From: Planctomycetota bacterium
GTDB taxonomy: Bacteria > Planctomycetota > Planctomycetia > Planctomycetales > Planctomycetaceae
Length of the DNA stretch: 64,000 nt
Assembly (NCBI GenBank): GCA_014584345.1
Contig: JACTNB010000017.1
Location: 1 to 64,000 of the forward strand
Direction of reading: 5' to 3'
Shown: positions 36,378 through 45,192 of the stretch, piece after piece
How positions within the stretch are numbered: position 1 is the first letter of the stretch
Layout: every line of letters starts with the position of its first letter
The notes under the pieces: model-generated
What the model was told of the DNA's origin: nothing
The model's database searches: none
What the model saw: the letters and a program-made list of their open reading frames with translations, nothing else
Made by a program: the position numbers and the translations under genes

Positions 36378-37355
36378 TTATTCGTGAGCGGCCCGACTGA
36401 GACGGTCGTTCAAGGCCAGTCCCAAGCCGTGATCGGGAAACGGAGTGGCAAGTATCAGATCGAGTTGTGCCTCGTCCATTTCATGGAGAGCCGCGAAAAA
36501 ACCGGCCGCCGCCTCCTCCAGATTCCCGTGGGGAGACAATTCCCTGACACAGGCAAACCTGGCCAGATCCGCCGCATTCCAGTCGTGGCGGTTCAACGTG
36601 AGCAGCCCCAATTGTTGCTCCGTGGTAAAGTCGACCGGTGGCTCGATAATTCGCAGTGGCGTTCGCGGCGCATAATGCTCCTTAAGTTGTCCAGGCACGA
36701 GCGGCATCGAATCGGAATCCTTCGCGGATGGTAACACGACGGATCCGAATTCGCTTAATTCCTCTCGCGTGACTCCCCCCGGGCGCAAGATTTGAATCGT
36801 TTGGTCCTCGACCCGGATAATCGTGGATTCCACGCCCACGCCACAGGGGCCACCATCGAGAATGTAGTCGATGCGCCCATCGAGTTGCCGGGAAACATGG
36901 CTGGCGGTGGTGGGACTGGTTTGCCCGAACAAATTCGCGCTGGGAGCAGCCAGGGGGCGCTGCACTACCTGTAACAGGTGCAGCGCGAGGGGATGGCGCG
37001 GCATGCGGACCGCCACGGAAGGCAACCCCGAGGTGACAAGATCGGCAATGGCCGCTGTTTTTTCGAGAATAATCGTAAGCGGTCCCGGCCAGAAGCGAGC
37101 CATTAGTCGCTCAGCCAGGGGAGGAACCTGTTTCGCCACCTGGGGCAACCAATCGATGCCGCCGAGATGCACAATCAGGGGATCAAAGGCGGGACGATTC
37201 TTGGCGGCGAAAATCCCCGCCACCGCACGCGGATTCAAGGCATCCGCGGCCAGCCCGTACACGGTTTCGGTCGGGATGGCAACGAGACCACCCTGGCGCA
37301 GGATATCAGCGGCACGTTCCACATCGGTGCCTATGGGAGTATGTCCGCCGTGCAT
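36378..37355 (-). CDS. L-threonylcarbamoyladenylate synthase (Sua5 type)
   Basis: A 325-residue enzyme that makes threonylcarbamoyl-AMP from threonine, bicarbonate and ATP for the t6A37 modification of tRNAs. The YrdC core shows GGLVAIPTETVYGLAADA, FAAKNRPAFDPLIVHL (K-x-R) and LAAPSANLFGQTSPT (S-x-N). The extra C-terminal domain of about 120 residues (GQLKEHYAPRTPLRI onward) marks the long Sua5 form rather than the short TsaC; the linker motif with HYAPRTPL is typical. The start is ATG, without a clear Shine-Dalgarno. It lies between the TPR lipoprotein and tyrA genes, all on the minus strand. Confidence 0.95.
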   Translation of the reverse strand: MHGGHTPIGTDVERAADILRQGGLVAIPTETVYGLAADALNPRAVAGIFAAKNRPAFDPLIVHLGGIDWLPQVAKQVPPLAERLMARFWPGPLTIILEKTAAIADLVTSGLPSVAVRMPRHPLALHLLQVVQRPLAAPSANLFGQTSPTTASHVSRQLDGRIDYILDGGPCGVGVESTIIRVEDQTIQILRPGGVTREELSEFGSVVLPSAKDSDSMPLVPGQLKEHYAPRTPLRIIEPPVDFTTEQQLGLLTLNRHDWNAADLARFACVRELSPHGNLEEAAAGFFAALHEMDEAQLDLILATPFPDHGLGLALNDRLSRAAHE

Positions 37356-37433
37356 AGCCAGTGGGGGTTTCAGCCAGGATTCAAGCGACCAGAAAAAATG
37401 GCGGAGTTTGTGTTTTCCGCCAGCCTGCTCGCA

Positions 37434-38441
37434 TTATTGTCGCTGCGCCTGATTTTTCCACTGTTCCCATTGTTCCGGGGTTAAGTTCTCCGGAGCTGGC
37501 TCGGCAGGAACATGCGCCTGCCTCAGGAACTGCGATTCCTGATGCGAAGCGGAGTGCGCTGCAACCGCGTTAACCACAACCGTGCGGTTATCCGGGGCCG
37601 TTCCGGCAACGGTCGCGATGGTAGAGTTATTGGCCTTAATTTGAGTCAACCAATAGCGGGCGTGCTTCAATTCTGGGTCGAGCTGCAAGGCGCGATTCAG
37701 ATACTGTTCTGCCAGCTCCGGGTTATTCTGTTCCTTCAGCAGGATGTAACCCAGATTGTAGTTGGCTTCCGCATCGGAAACGGTATCGGCCAAAACCCGC
37801 AAGCTGTCGTCTAACTGCCCCGCGCGCGCCAGGGTCAACCCCAAATCATATTTGAACTGCGCATTCCGCGGCGCGATTCGAACGGCCTTTTGCATCTCGA
37901 CAATCGCTTCCGTGTAGCGCTGCTGAGAGGCCATGAATTGCCCCAGTGCAAACAACGACTCGGGCGAGGATTGGCTCATTTCGACCGCTTGCCGAAATCT
38001 CTCTTCAGCCTGCTGGTGCCGGCCGGCCAGCATATCGAGTCGCCCCAGCCCGATGATTGCCTCCACGGATTTGGGCTCCTTGGCGACCACTTTTTCATAA
38101 GAAGCCCGGGCTTCCGTCAGATGCCCCAACTGTTCCTGCAGCTTGGCATAGGACAGGTGCAGTTGCATCGGATTCTTGAGATCCTCCTCGGTCTTGGGCA
38201 GCGGTTCCTGCTGCACAATTTCGGGAGGATACAGACTGGATTCCTTGCCCGTTTTGACCTTCCGGGCATTCTGCTGCTGGGACGCCATCATCTCCTGGAT
38301 GGCGGACTCCTCCGGGGAACGGCTCCACGGCGTCCATCCCGTGAAAACGCCACGCGATCCAGAGCAACCTGTCGCGCAAACCAGCGCCGCGAGAGTAAAC
38401 ACCCGCGCACACCCACGGATGCCCCGGCCCAGGTCCTTCAT
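37434..38441 (-). CDS. TPR-repeat lipoprotein
   Basis: A 335-residue lipoprotein. The signal ends in CATGC (Cys27), so it is membrane-anchored outside the cytoplasm. TPR units fill about 90-270: LSYAKLQEQLGHLTEARASY, IIGLGRLDMLAGRHQQAEER, LFALGQFMASQQRYTEAIVE, YDLGLTLARAGQLDDSLRVL, YNLGYILLKEQNNPELAEQY. The rest is a Gln-rich tail with EQWEQWKNQAQ. TPRs bind proteins, so it may scaffold a complex; TadD-like pilus proteins have this outline but no tad genes are near. The ATG has AAAGGA six bases upstream. GTCCCATACGGGAC, a palindrome at 38525-38538, lies some 85 bp upstream of the start. Confidence 0.9.
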   Translation of the reverse strand: MKDLGRGIRGCARVFTLAALVCATGCSGSRGVFTGWTPWSRSPEESAIQEMMASQQQNARKVKTGKESSLYPPEIVQQEPLPKTEEDLKNPMQLHLSYAKLQEQLGHLTEARASYEKVVAKEPKSVEAIIGLGRLDMLAGRHQQAEERFRQAVEMSQSSPESLFALGQFMASQQRYTEAIVEMQKAVRIAPRNAQFKYDLGLTLARAGQLDDSLRVLADTVSDAEANYNLGYILLKEQNNPELAEQYLNRALQLDPELKHARYWLTQIKANNSTIATVAGTAPDNRTVVVNAVAAHSASHQESQFLRQAHVPAEPAPENLTPEQWEQWKNQAQRQ

Positions 38442-38524
38442 CGCAATCCTTTGCAGTCAAGGGAATTATAACGATACTCCACCCATCACGTGGCAGAGAT
38501 ATCCTTGCGGCAGTCGTTAACTAT

Positions 38525-38538
38525 GTCCCATACGGGAC
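38525..38538. promoter_or_regulatory. Palindrome upstream of the TPR lipoprotein gene
   Basis: GTCCCATACGGGAC is a 5-bp perfect inverted repeat around ATAC, in the 185-bp gap upstream of the TPR gene. The size and place fit an operator, but there is no match to a known regulator. Confidence 0.2.
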
Positions 38539-38626
38539 GTCACATCGCTACGACAGCCTGTGTCCTATCAGAGGAATCGGCAGAATCCCCCTCATCGCTG
38601 CAATTGATTCCCAAAGAAAGCGTGAG

Positions 38627-39319
38627 TTATTCCCCTTCGCTGCTGTTGCCTTCCACGCTATACGGGATATGTGGCGCTATCATCCCCTCGACCCAGGCCT
38701 TCTGGTACATATCGACCTCGTGAGCAGGCCGGAAGACGGGGCTGGTGGCATCCAGCAGTACAGTCATGGAATCGGTGTTCCCCACCATGTCCATCAAGGA
38801 CTGCTTAACACTGGCGAGGCGTGCCTCGTTGATATGCCTTTCCGTGGACAGTTGCACATAGGTAATGCGCCGCTGTTCATGGGCATGCTGGATAATCCAG
38901 AGGAGTTGCTGGCGTCCCGAGCGCGTTAATTGCTGGGTTTCGGGATCGAAGTGATAATCGTACAGGGTAGTGGCCTTCTTCCAGCCTTGTGCAATCTGGG
39001 CTTCCTCGAAAACCCGCACGATGCACTGGTCCTGTTCGTTATAGGGATGTGGCCAGAAGTGAGCCGCATGGAACTGATGCGAATAGGGTTGCTGGGGTTC
39101 CGTCGGTCGGGGTTGGGGCGGCCATAATTTCCCTTTACGGTAATTCTGCCGCGATCCAACGGGCAGCGAACTGGCGTACGACCACCATTCCGGAGAGTAT
39201 TTTTTCATCCCCTGATCGGTCTTCTTCTCCCACGGCCATCCCGCTCGCGCGGTGTCGGGATTAACGACAATACCCGAGAAAAACGCGAACAGCAATATCT
39301 GCAGCAACTTGGATTGCAT
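38627..39319 (-). CDS. Secreted protein of unknown family
   Basis: A 230-residue exported protein with the signal QSKLLQILLFAFFSGIVV, cleaved near TARA. The mature N terminus (WPWEKKTDQGMKKYSPEWW) is Trp-rich. The C-terminal half contains a fold-like segment CIVRVFEEAQIAQGWKKA, HFDPETQQLTRSGRQQLL, RITYVQLSTERHINEARL and ASVKQSLMDMVG. The line ERHINEARLASVKQSL is reminiscent of the OmpA-like peptidoglycan-binding arrangement (strand, helix with N-x-x-L-x-x-x-R), but the match is weak. It may bind the cell wall; this is a guess. Stands on the same strand as its neighbours. Confidence 0.7.
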   Translation of the reverse strand: MQSKLLQILLFAFFSGIVVNPDTARAGWPWEKKTDQGMKKYSPEWWSYASSLPVGSRQNYRKGKLWPPQPRPTEPQQPYSHQFHAAHFWPHPYNEQDQCIVRVFEEAQIAQGWKKATTLYDYHFDPETQQLTRSGRQQLLWIIQHAHEQRRITYVQLSTERHINEARLASVKQSLMDMVGNTDSMTVLLDATSPVFRPAHEVDMYQKAWVEGMIAPHIPYSVEGNSSEGE

Positions 39320-39557
39320 CCTGCATGTCTCCCCGTTGAGTCTCGGCTCACAGCCTGTGTCTCGCCTACCCGAGGGAGGCGAGATCGATAGGGGTTCTTC
39401 GAATCATTCGAAAATTTGGGCCAGCAACGGCTTCATCGCGGGGCGCAGCACATGCCCCCCAGGCTGATGTCCCTTAGGGAATATCGTCCGCGGGACGAAC
39501 TCTACACCACTGAAAATGCCGGATATAACGGTCATTCAGCAGGATTGAGGGAACATT

Positions 39558-39887
39558 TCAAGAAGATGCCCCCGACTTGTCGGGTAATTCAAGCCACCAG
39601 CCCTCGGCATCGCGGACGAGTGGAAACGTGGCGGATTTGATCACCCGAGACAACTTCGATTCCCCCGTCGTCACATCGAACTGCCAGCCATGCCAGGGAC
39701 AGGTGACAATACATCCCCGCAAATGGCCCGTTCCGATGGGCCCGCCCGCATGGGGACACAACCCGTCCATGGCATAGTAGTCGCCATCCACATGGAAGAT
39801 GGCGATCACCTTGTCAGCGACGACAAATTCCTGGCCGGTCCCTTCGGGTATCTCGAACTGATCAGCGACTTTGTATCGAATTGACAT
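39558..39887 (-). CDS. Rieske [2Fe-2S] ferredoxin-like protein
   Basis: A 109-residue soluble Rieske protein. The cluster ligands are seen as CPHAGG (Cys44, His46) and CPWHGWQFD (Cys63, His66), with the usual spacing. This is the size of NirD/dioxygenase-ferredoxin-type proteins that pass single electrons to an oxygenase or reductase. There is no signal peptide or membrane anchor, so it is not part of a bc1 complex. ATG at 39887 is preferred, with GAAGG upstream; a reading 14 codons longer is poor. The thioredoxin/CXXCH/PDZ protein lies 111 bp upstream, also redox-related. Confidence 0.93.
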   Translation of the reverse strand: MSIRYKVADQFEIPEGTGQEFVVADKVIAIFHVDGDYYAMDGLCPHAGGPIGTGHLRGCIVTCPWHGWQFDVTTGESKLSRVIKSATFPLVRDAEGWWLELPDKSGASS

Positions 39888-39998
39888 TTCGCATGCGCCT
39901 TCGCTTAGCTCCGAACATTCCACATCCATTCAAATGGGCCCTGGGGATTCGGCACTTCGTGGAGCAAATCGGCTTGCCAGGCCCCGAAATTTTGGGCA

Positions 39999-41327
39999 TC
40001 AATTTTGAATGGGGAGTTTTCTGGTCTCAATTTTTCCATTTCGCAGATACGAGATGGTCGCCTTGTCTCCTGAACGCAAGGCATTGTTGGCATGCCACAG
40101 GATCTCGGCTTCCGTCGTTAAATCGGTCCGGCCATCAAAGGCAATGAGGATGTCGTTGGCAGCGAACCCTGCCTGCTTGGCGACGGCATGTGGTCCATAC
40201 TGACCGAGGTGTTCAATCCGCAGCGCCATGCCGTGACCAGGCAGATTCCGTTCTCGCCGCTGCTCCTCCGAGAGGGGTTCCAGTTTCATGCCCCCCAGAA
40301 ACATTCTTCTCAAACCCCAGGTTGAGGCCCGCCAATTCAAGTCGCCTCCCTGTCGCCAACCCGCGGGGAGAGAAACCGTCAAGGACTGTTCAATCCCATC
40401 GCGGCGAATGACCACGGGAAGTTTTCCTCCCCGCGGATCGAAGCCATCCAGAACCCATTGGACATCTGCAATAGACAGCAACGGTTGCCCTGCAAGTGAC
40501 AGGATCTCGTCTCCCGGCCGGAAACCGGCGCGGGCGGCGACGGAATCTGCCTGCACCTCTTCGACCGTGGCGCACTGTTTAGGATCCAACACCAACCCCA
40601 GGTTCTTGGGATGCGGGTAGGGAAAAAAGAGACGTTCAGGAATGGCTTCGTTTTGAAGCCGGTAGTGTTCCCGGCGAGCATCGCCAATCTGATGACAATG
40701 AATACAGGCCTTGACGACGTTTCTGGAAAAATCGACCGAGTCCGCGTATTTGTCGCGGAGTGTCGGGTATTTTTCGGGAGAAGCGAATTCCAGAGGCTGC
40801 CCCGTTTTCCCCGCGAGTCGATCACGATTCGCGGGATACCGGGCATGCCATTCCAGACCACGCGCGAGCGCCCGGGCAAGTCCTTCCAGCGAAACGTCTT
40901 CGTACCATTCCGTGCGATGCGAACGCGTACCGAAACGACCGTAGATTGTCCCATCCGCATTCAACAGAAACACCGCAAAGGACTGATCGGTATCGTACTG
41001 GAAGGTCGAGAGATCAAGGCCATTCGTGGAGACGATCCGGACACAGACGAACTTTTCGAGTAACGGCCGGATCGTCGGGTCGCGGTCCACCAGTTCGTCG
41101 TCCAGTTTTACGCATTCGATGCAGGGTATGCAGCGCAGCACCACCAGGAGGGGTTTGCCCGTCTTGCGTGCTTCGGCGAAGCCTGCCTGCAGATCATTGT
41201 AAATCCAGAAGGCTTCCCGAAGGACCTTCTCGCGATCCGCCTGCACTTTTTCCTCGCGTGTCTGCGCCTGCACGGAAACCAGGCTTAACTGCAGAGCCAA
41301 ACAAAACCAAGCGATTAGTCGCAGCAT
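39999..41327 (-). CDS. Secreted thioredoxin-like / CXXCH / tandem PDZ protein
   Basis: A 442-residue exported fusion. Residues 1-22 are a signal (LIAWFCLALQLSLVSVQA). The first domain (about 30-165) is thioredoxin-like with the cysteine site CIPCIEC (66-72), then AVFLLNADGTIYGRFG. A haem-c-type motif CIHCH (208-212) follows in a short segment. Two PDZ domains come last: one around AGFRPGDEILSLAGQPLLS, the second around AGFAANDILIAFDGRTDLT. Together this would be a periplasmic redox protein that binds partner C termini. The thioredoxin site is CXXC followed by another Cys two residues later, an uncommon pattern. ATG at 41327 has GGAG eight bases upstream; a longer reading lacks support. It lies upstream of the Rieske gene. 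Confidence 0.88.
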   Translation of the reverse strand: MLRLIAWFCLALQLSLVSVQAQTREEKVQADREKVLREAFWIYNDLQAGFAEARKTGKPLLVVLRCIPCIECVKLDDELVDRDPTIRPLLEKFVCVRIVSTNGLDLSTFQYDTDQSFAVFLLNADGTIYGRFGTRSHRTEWYEDVSLEGLARALARGLEWHARYPANRDRLAGKTGQPLEFASPEKYPTLRDKYADSVDFSRNVVKACIHCHQIGDARREHYRLQNEAIPERLFFPYPHPKNLGLVLDPKQCATVEEVQADSVAARAGFRPGDEILSLAGQPLLSIADVQWVLDGFDPRGGKLPVVIRRDGIEQSLTVSLPAGWRQGGDLNWRASTWGLRRMFLGGMKLEPLSEEQRRERNLPGHGMALRIEHLGQYGPHAVAKQAGFAANDILIAFDGRTDLTTEAEILWHANNALRSGDKATISYLRNGKIETRKLPIQN

Positions 41328-41553
41328 AAGAATATCTCCGCTGGTTGAGTCGCGGAATTCCAAGCAAATTCCGCCTGATGCCGATGCCTGATGCAGCAAT
41401 TCTCATCGGGTCAATAATACAGGAGTGCCGTTTTATTAGCGAACGAGAAGTGCCTGTGTGGAAACGGGCCATGTGGACACGGCACGTCCTCGCGAAGCGG
41501 AACGGAAGAGGACACGGAGAGAAAAAAAGAAATCTTCTGTGTGATCGGTCCCC

Positions 41554-42504
41554 TCAAGCAGCCTTTGCCAATTTCTGTTTGCGCGCGGGCTGACTTTTCC
41601 AGCGGCGATGGACCCAGAAATACTGCTCCGGATTCCGTCGCACGATACGCTCCAGCGCCTGGGTATAGCGTTCCGCGATCGCCTTGACATTCCCAGCCAG
41701 TTCGGGATCGCGGGGATCGATAATTTCCTCGGTCCCGATTTCGTAACGAGCCCAGCGGAAATTGATAAAGTCGTCTTCCAGTCGCCGCGCATAGGCCACG
41801 CAAATGGGAGCATCGAATTGCAGAGACAACACCCCAATCGATTTGAAGGTACTGGCCGGATGCCCGAAGAAATCGATGAACATGCCACGCGGACCGGCAT
41901 CCTGGTCCCCCAGCATGGCCACGGCCCCCCCCTGCTCCATGAGGGTGGCAATTTCCTGGGACGCTCCCGACTTCAAAATCATGGTATGGCCGCTCTGCTC
42001 CCGAAATCGCTGGAACCAGCGATGCAGATAGGGGTTATCGAGCGCCCGCGCGACGGCTCCCACCCGATAACCGAACAGACCAAAACAGACCAGGGAAAGT
42101 TCCCAATTCCCATAATGACCACTCAGCACAATCCGGGGACGCTCCGAGACAAACGCCCGCACCCCTTGGGCGCGATTGCTAAAAGTGATGACTTCTCGGA
42201 AGTTTTCGCGGCGAATTTTGCGCGGCATTTGTATCATTTCGACCAGCAAACGCAGCAGGTGGGTCCACATGCCCAGGATGATTTCGTCTGCCCGGGCATC
42301 GGAAAGCTCTTCGCCAAATGCGATCCGCAAATTCTCGCGGCAAACGTGGTAGCGAGTCCATTTGCGCGGCACCCGAAAAAACAGCAGCCGCGCCAAACCT
42401 TGCGCCAGCATCACACTCTGGCGATAGGACAGACAGCCAATGAGCGCGCAGGCCACCTGGAAGACGAAGTATTCCAGGCGATAACGAATGGCTTTGGCGG
42501 TCAT
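41554..42504 (-). CDS. Lysophospholipid / lipid A acyltransferase (LpxL-HtrB family)
   Basis: A 316-residue enzyme that would transfer an acyl chain to lipid A precursor or a similar lipid at the inner membrane. The N-terminal hydrophobic anchor VFQVACALIGCL is followed by the HX4E-type catalytic motif HYGNWE (His130, Glu135), then LGDQDAGPRGMFIDFFG and APICVAYARRL. The last part, RRNPEQYFWVHRRWK, is the family's C-terminal signature. Planctomycetes have lipid A genes, so this is consistent, but another lipid acceptor is possible. The start has AGGAAGG upstream. Neighbours are not lipid genes. Confidence 0.92.
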   Translation of the reverse strand: MTAKAIRYRLEYFVFQVACALIGCLSYRQSVMLAQGLARLLFFRVPRKWTRYHVCRENLRIAFGEELSDARADEIILGMWTHLLRLLVEMIQMPRKIRRENFREVITFSNRAQGVRAFVSERPRIVLSGHYGNWELSLVCFGLFGYRVGAVARALDNPYLHRWFQRFREQSGHTMILKSGASQEIATLMEQGGAVAMLGDQDAGPRGMFIDFFGHPASTFKSIGVLSLQFDAPICVAYARRLEDDFINFRWARYEIGTEEIIDPRDPELAGNVKAIAERYTQALERIVRRNPEQYFWVHRRWKSQPARKQKLAKAA

Positions 42505-42670
42505 CCCTAACCTTCCTGCACAGGCAAATTCAGGTCACCGCCTCGATGCGGCTGCATTTCGTGGTCACGGCGGAAGCCCGCGGGAACGGGCTTCCGCTGA
42601 GATCCGAATTCTGGTAAATCCCTCGACTTCCGTCAACGGAAGTTCGAGGCCAGAATGGTGTACACCCGCA

Positions 42671-43741
42671 TCAGCGGGGGCGTTTCGGATCGGCTTTCAA
42701 CGGGAGTTCGACACGTTTCCCCGTCCAGGCCGATTTATAAATGGCGAGAATGATTTCGACACTTTTCCGGCCTTCCTCCCCATCGACCAGCGGCTTGCGC
42801 CCCGTTTGTATCGCGTTGATAAAATCCTTGAACTGGTTCAGGTGCCCCTGAAAGGAAATCGCCTTGGGATCGCTGGCACCGCCGGTGTTCCCCGTTTTGC
42901 GGGCATACTTTTCCTGAATCGAACGATCACGGGGGCTTTTCTTCAGAAACTCCCAGAACAGAATGTCATCCTGCTCGACGATCACGGAGCCCTCCGTGCC
43001 ATGGATTTCGGTTTTCTTTAAAAACCCAGGCCAGGCGGATGTGGTCGCCGTCATCGTGCCGATGGCGCCGTTCGCGAACTGAATCGCCGCCACGCCGGTA
43101 TCTTCCACTTCAATGCGTTCGTGAGCCAAGGTTCCCGTGAACGCCGTGACCGCCGCGACATCCCCCATGAACCACTGGAGCAGATCCACATTGTGTATCG
43201 CCTGATTCATGTAGGCCCCCCCGCCATCCAGGTCCCAGGTCCCGCGCCAACCGCCGCTGTCATAATAGGCCTGGGTTCGCCACCACTTCACGTAGGTATC
43301 CCCCAGAGTCAAGCGGCCGAAACGCCCCTCGGTCAGGGCCTTTTTCAGTTCCTGATTCGCGGCGCCAAAGCGGGAAGGCATTATCGTACAGAGTTTAACG
43401 CCGTAGCGGCGACAGGCCGCGATAATGGCATCGCACCGCCCCAGTGTGATTTCCAGAGGCTTTTCGACCACCACATGTTTCCCGGCCTTGGCAGCCGCCA
43501 CCGCGGGATCCAAATGGGCGCCACTCGGAGTGCAGATCGTGATGATTTGAATTTCCGGATTGGCCAGCATGGCCTCGAGTTCGGCATAGGCGATGCAGTT
43601 GCGTTCCTGGGCAAACTTCTCGGCGGAAGCAAACGTGGAGCTGTAACAGCCGATTAATTTCGCGCCGCGCAAGTGTGCGATGGCCTCGGCATGGAAATTG
43701 GCGATCATGCCACAGCCGACAATCCCGAATCCAACGGGCAT
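42671..43741 (-). CDS. Gfo/Idh/MocA-family oxidoreductase
   Basis: A 356-residue NAD(P)-dependent sugar or cyclitol dehydrogenase. The Rossmann start is VGFGIVGCGMIANFHAEAI. The signature VVEKPLEITLGRCDAII holds the EKP lysine, and the catalytic-region WDLDGGGAYMNQAIHNVDLL has the His. The C-terminal alpha/beta domain ends with a GRKPLVDGEEGRKSVEIILAIYKS segment typical of the family. The ATG has AAGGAG eight bases upstream. This paralogue is unlike the one at 61848 and is not in an operon with a sugar isomerase. Substrate unknown. Confidence 0.94.
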   Translation of the reverse strand: MPVGFGIVGCGMIANFHAEAIAHLRGAKLIGCYSSTFASAEKFAQERNCIAYAELEAMLANPEIQIITICTPSGAHLDPAVAAAKAGKHVVVEKPLEITLGRCDAIIAACRRYGVKLCTIMPSRFGAANQELKKALTEGRFGRLTLGDTYVKWWRTQAYYDSGGWRGTWDLDGGGAYMNQAIHNVDLLQWFMGDVAAVTAFTGTLAHERIEVEDTGVAAIQFANGAIGTMTATTSAWPGFLKKTEIHGTEGSVIVEQDDILFWEFLKKSPRDRSIQEKYARKTGNTGGASDPKAISFQGHLNQFKDFINAIQTGRKPLVDGEEGRKSVEIILAIYKSAWTGKRVELPLKADPKRPR

Positions 43742-43850
43742 GAGCTACTCCTTACTAAGTGCGGTCACGGGAAGGCCCCGCTAGTACCTGATTGAGGTTT
43801 GAACCGTTTCGAACAATCGGGGCAAACCCAGAACCAACGCCATCTACAAT

Positions 43851-45074
43851 TCAATCGCGTAGTTGCACGCGACAATACTTTTTCTTGCCGGCCCAGACTA
43901 GCAGATCCGTCTGTACGGGAATCATCTCCTCGATGTCGGAAATCGAGCGTTTCTCGGCACCGACTTTTGCTCCCCCTTGCTGGATCAGTCTGCGGCTGTC
44001 ACTTTTGGATGCGACCAGTCCCAGGGCATGCAGCAGGTCAACTGCCCGCATGGCGCCAGCCTGCAACAGGCTACGCTCCAGCCCCACCACGGGAATGTCC
44101 TCGGGCAGCCCCCCGCCGCTGATTTCTTTTTCCCAGCGTTCAATCGCTTCGCTGGCGGCAGGGCCAGAGTGATATTCCGAAATGATGGTCCGAGCTAATC
44201 TCTGCTTGGCGGTTTTCGGATGGCCTGACAGTATCTGCTCGATTTCCTCCAGGGGCAAATCGGTCAGAAGTTCAAAGTAACTCCGCATGACATCGTCGGG
44301 AAGCTGCATGAACTTCTTGGCCATCTCGTAGGGCGATTCCGCGATGCCGATGTAATTGCCCAGACTCTTGCCCATGCGGCGGACACCATCGGTTCCCACC
44401 AGGATCGGCGACATCACGCCAATCTGCAGAGGCAAGCCCTGATCCTTCTGGAGATCGCGCGACAACATGAACGTATAAAGCTGTTCGGTCCCCCCCAGTT
44501 CGATATCGGCTCGAATCTCGACGGAATCCCACCCTTGCATCAACGGGTAGAGACATTCATGCAGATAGATCGGCTGCTCCTGCCGAAACCGGCGGGAAAA
44601 ATCGTCCCGCGTCAATAGTTGCGCCACGGTCACCTTACTGCACAGTTCGAGCAGCCGCGCAAAGGACATCCGCCCGAACCAGTCCCCATTGCGATGCACC
44701 TCGGCGATATTCAGATCGATCACCTTGGCGACTTGACGCAGATAATCCTGGGCATTTGCCTCGACCTGCTCGGCAGTGAGACGCGCGCGGGTTTCATCGC
44801 GGCCGCTGGGATCTCCCACCATGGCGGTATAGTTGCCGATGATAATGACGGCCTGATGCCCCAATTGCTGAAATTGACGCATCTTCCGCATGGGAACCGT
44901 ATGCCCGAGATGCAGGTCGATCCCCGTGGGGTCAATTCCATATTTAATCCGCAAGGGGGTCCCGGTATCGCGGCTCCACTCCAATTTGCGCCGGAGTTCA
45001 TCCTCGGGCACGATTTTTTCCACGCCGCGGCGAATCAGCGCGAGTTGGTCTTCGACGGGAGGAAATGTCATCAT
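43851..45074 (-). CDS. tyrS: Tyrosyl-tRNA synthetase
   Basis: A 407-residue class I aminoacyl-tRNA synthetase that charges tRNA-Tyr. The HIGH box appears as HLGH (55-58), after YGIDPTGIDL. The KMSKS box reads RRMGKSLGN, a common TyrRS relaxation. The tyrosine pocket segment LYPLMQGWDSVEIRADIELGG is clear. The C-terminal S4 RNA-binding domain (about 345-407) has DLLHALGLVASKSDSRRL then IQQGGAKVG. The start is one of two adjacent ATG codons, without a strong Shine-Dalgarno. It diverges from murG 118 bp away. Confidence 0.97.
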   Translation of the reverse strand: MMTFPPVEDQLALIRRGVEKIVPEDELRRKLEWSRDTGTPLRIKYGIDPTGIDLHLGHTVPMRKMRQFQQLGHQAVIIIGNYTAMVGDPSGRDETRARLTAEQVEANAQDYLRQVAKVIDLNIAEVHRNGDWFGRMSFARLLELCSKVTVAQLLTRDDFSRRFRQEQPIYLHECLYPLMQGWDSVEIRADIELGGTEQLYTFMLSRDLQKDQGLPLQIGVMSPILVGTDGVRRMGKSLGNYIGIAESPYEMAKKFMQLPDDVMRSYFELLTDLPLEEIEQILSGHPKTAKQRLARTIISEYHSGPAASEAIERWEKEISGGGLPEDIPVVGLERSLLQAGAMRAVDLLHALGLVASKSDSRRLIQQGGAKVGAEKRSISDIEEMIPVQTDLLVWAGKKKYCRVQLRD

Positions 45075-45192
45075 CTATCGGTAATATGCTGCTGAAGAAA
45101 AAGTAATGGCGGAGTTTCACGCCGAATCATCAGCCGTCAAGTTAACAAGGTTCGACTTCCGAAACCAGCCTGCCCCTTGAGAGAAATGCACG

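Noticed and set aside
43851..45074. Altered KMSKS box in TyrS (RRMGKS)
   Set aside because: Relaxed versions of this box are common in bacterial tyrosyl-tRNA synthetases, so it is not treated as unusual.
45140..45165. GGTTCGACTTCC resembling a tRNA T-arm
   Set aside because: No acceptor stem, anticodon arm or CCA-side pairing could be found around it.
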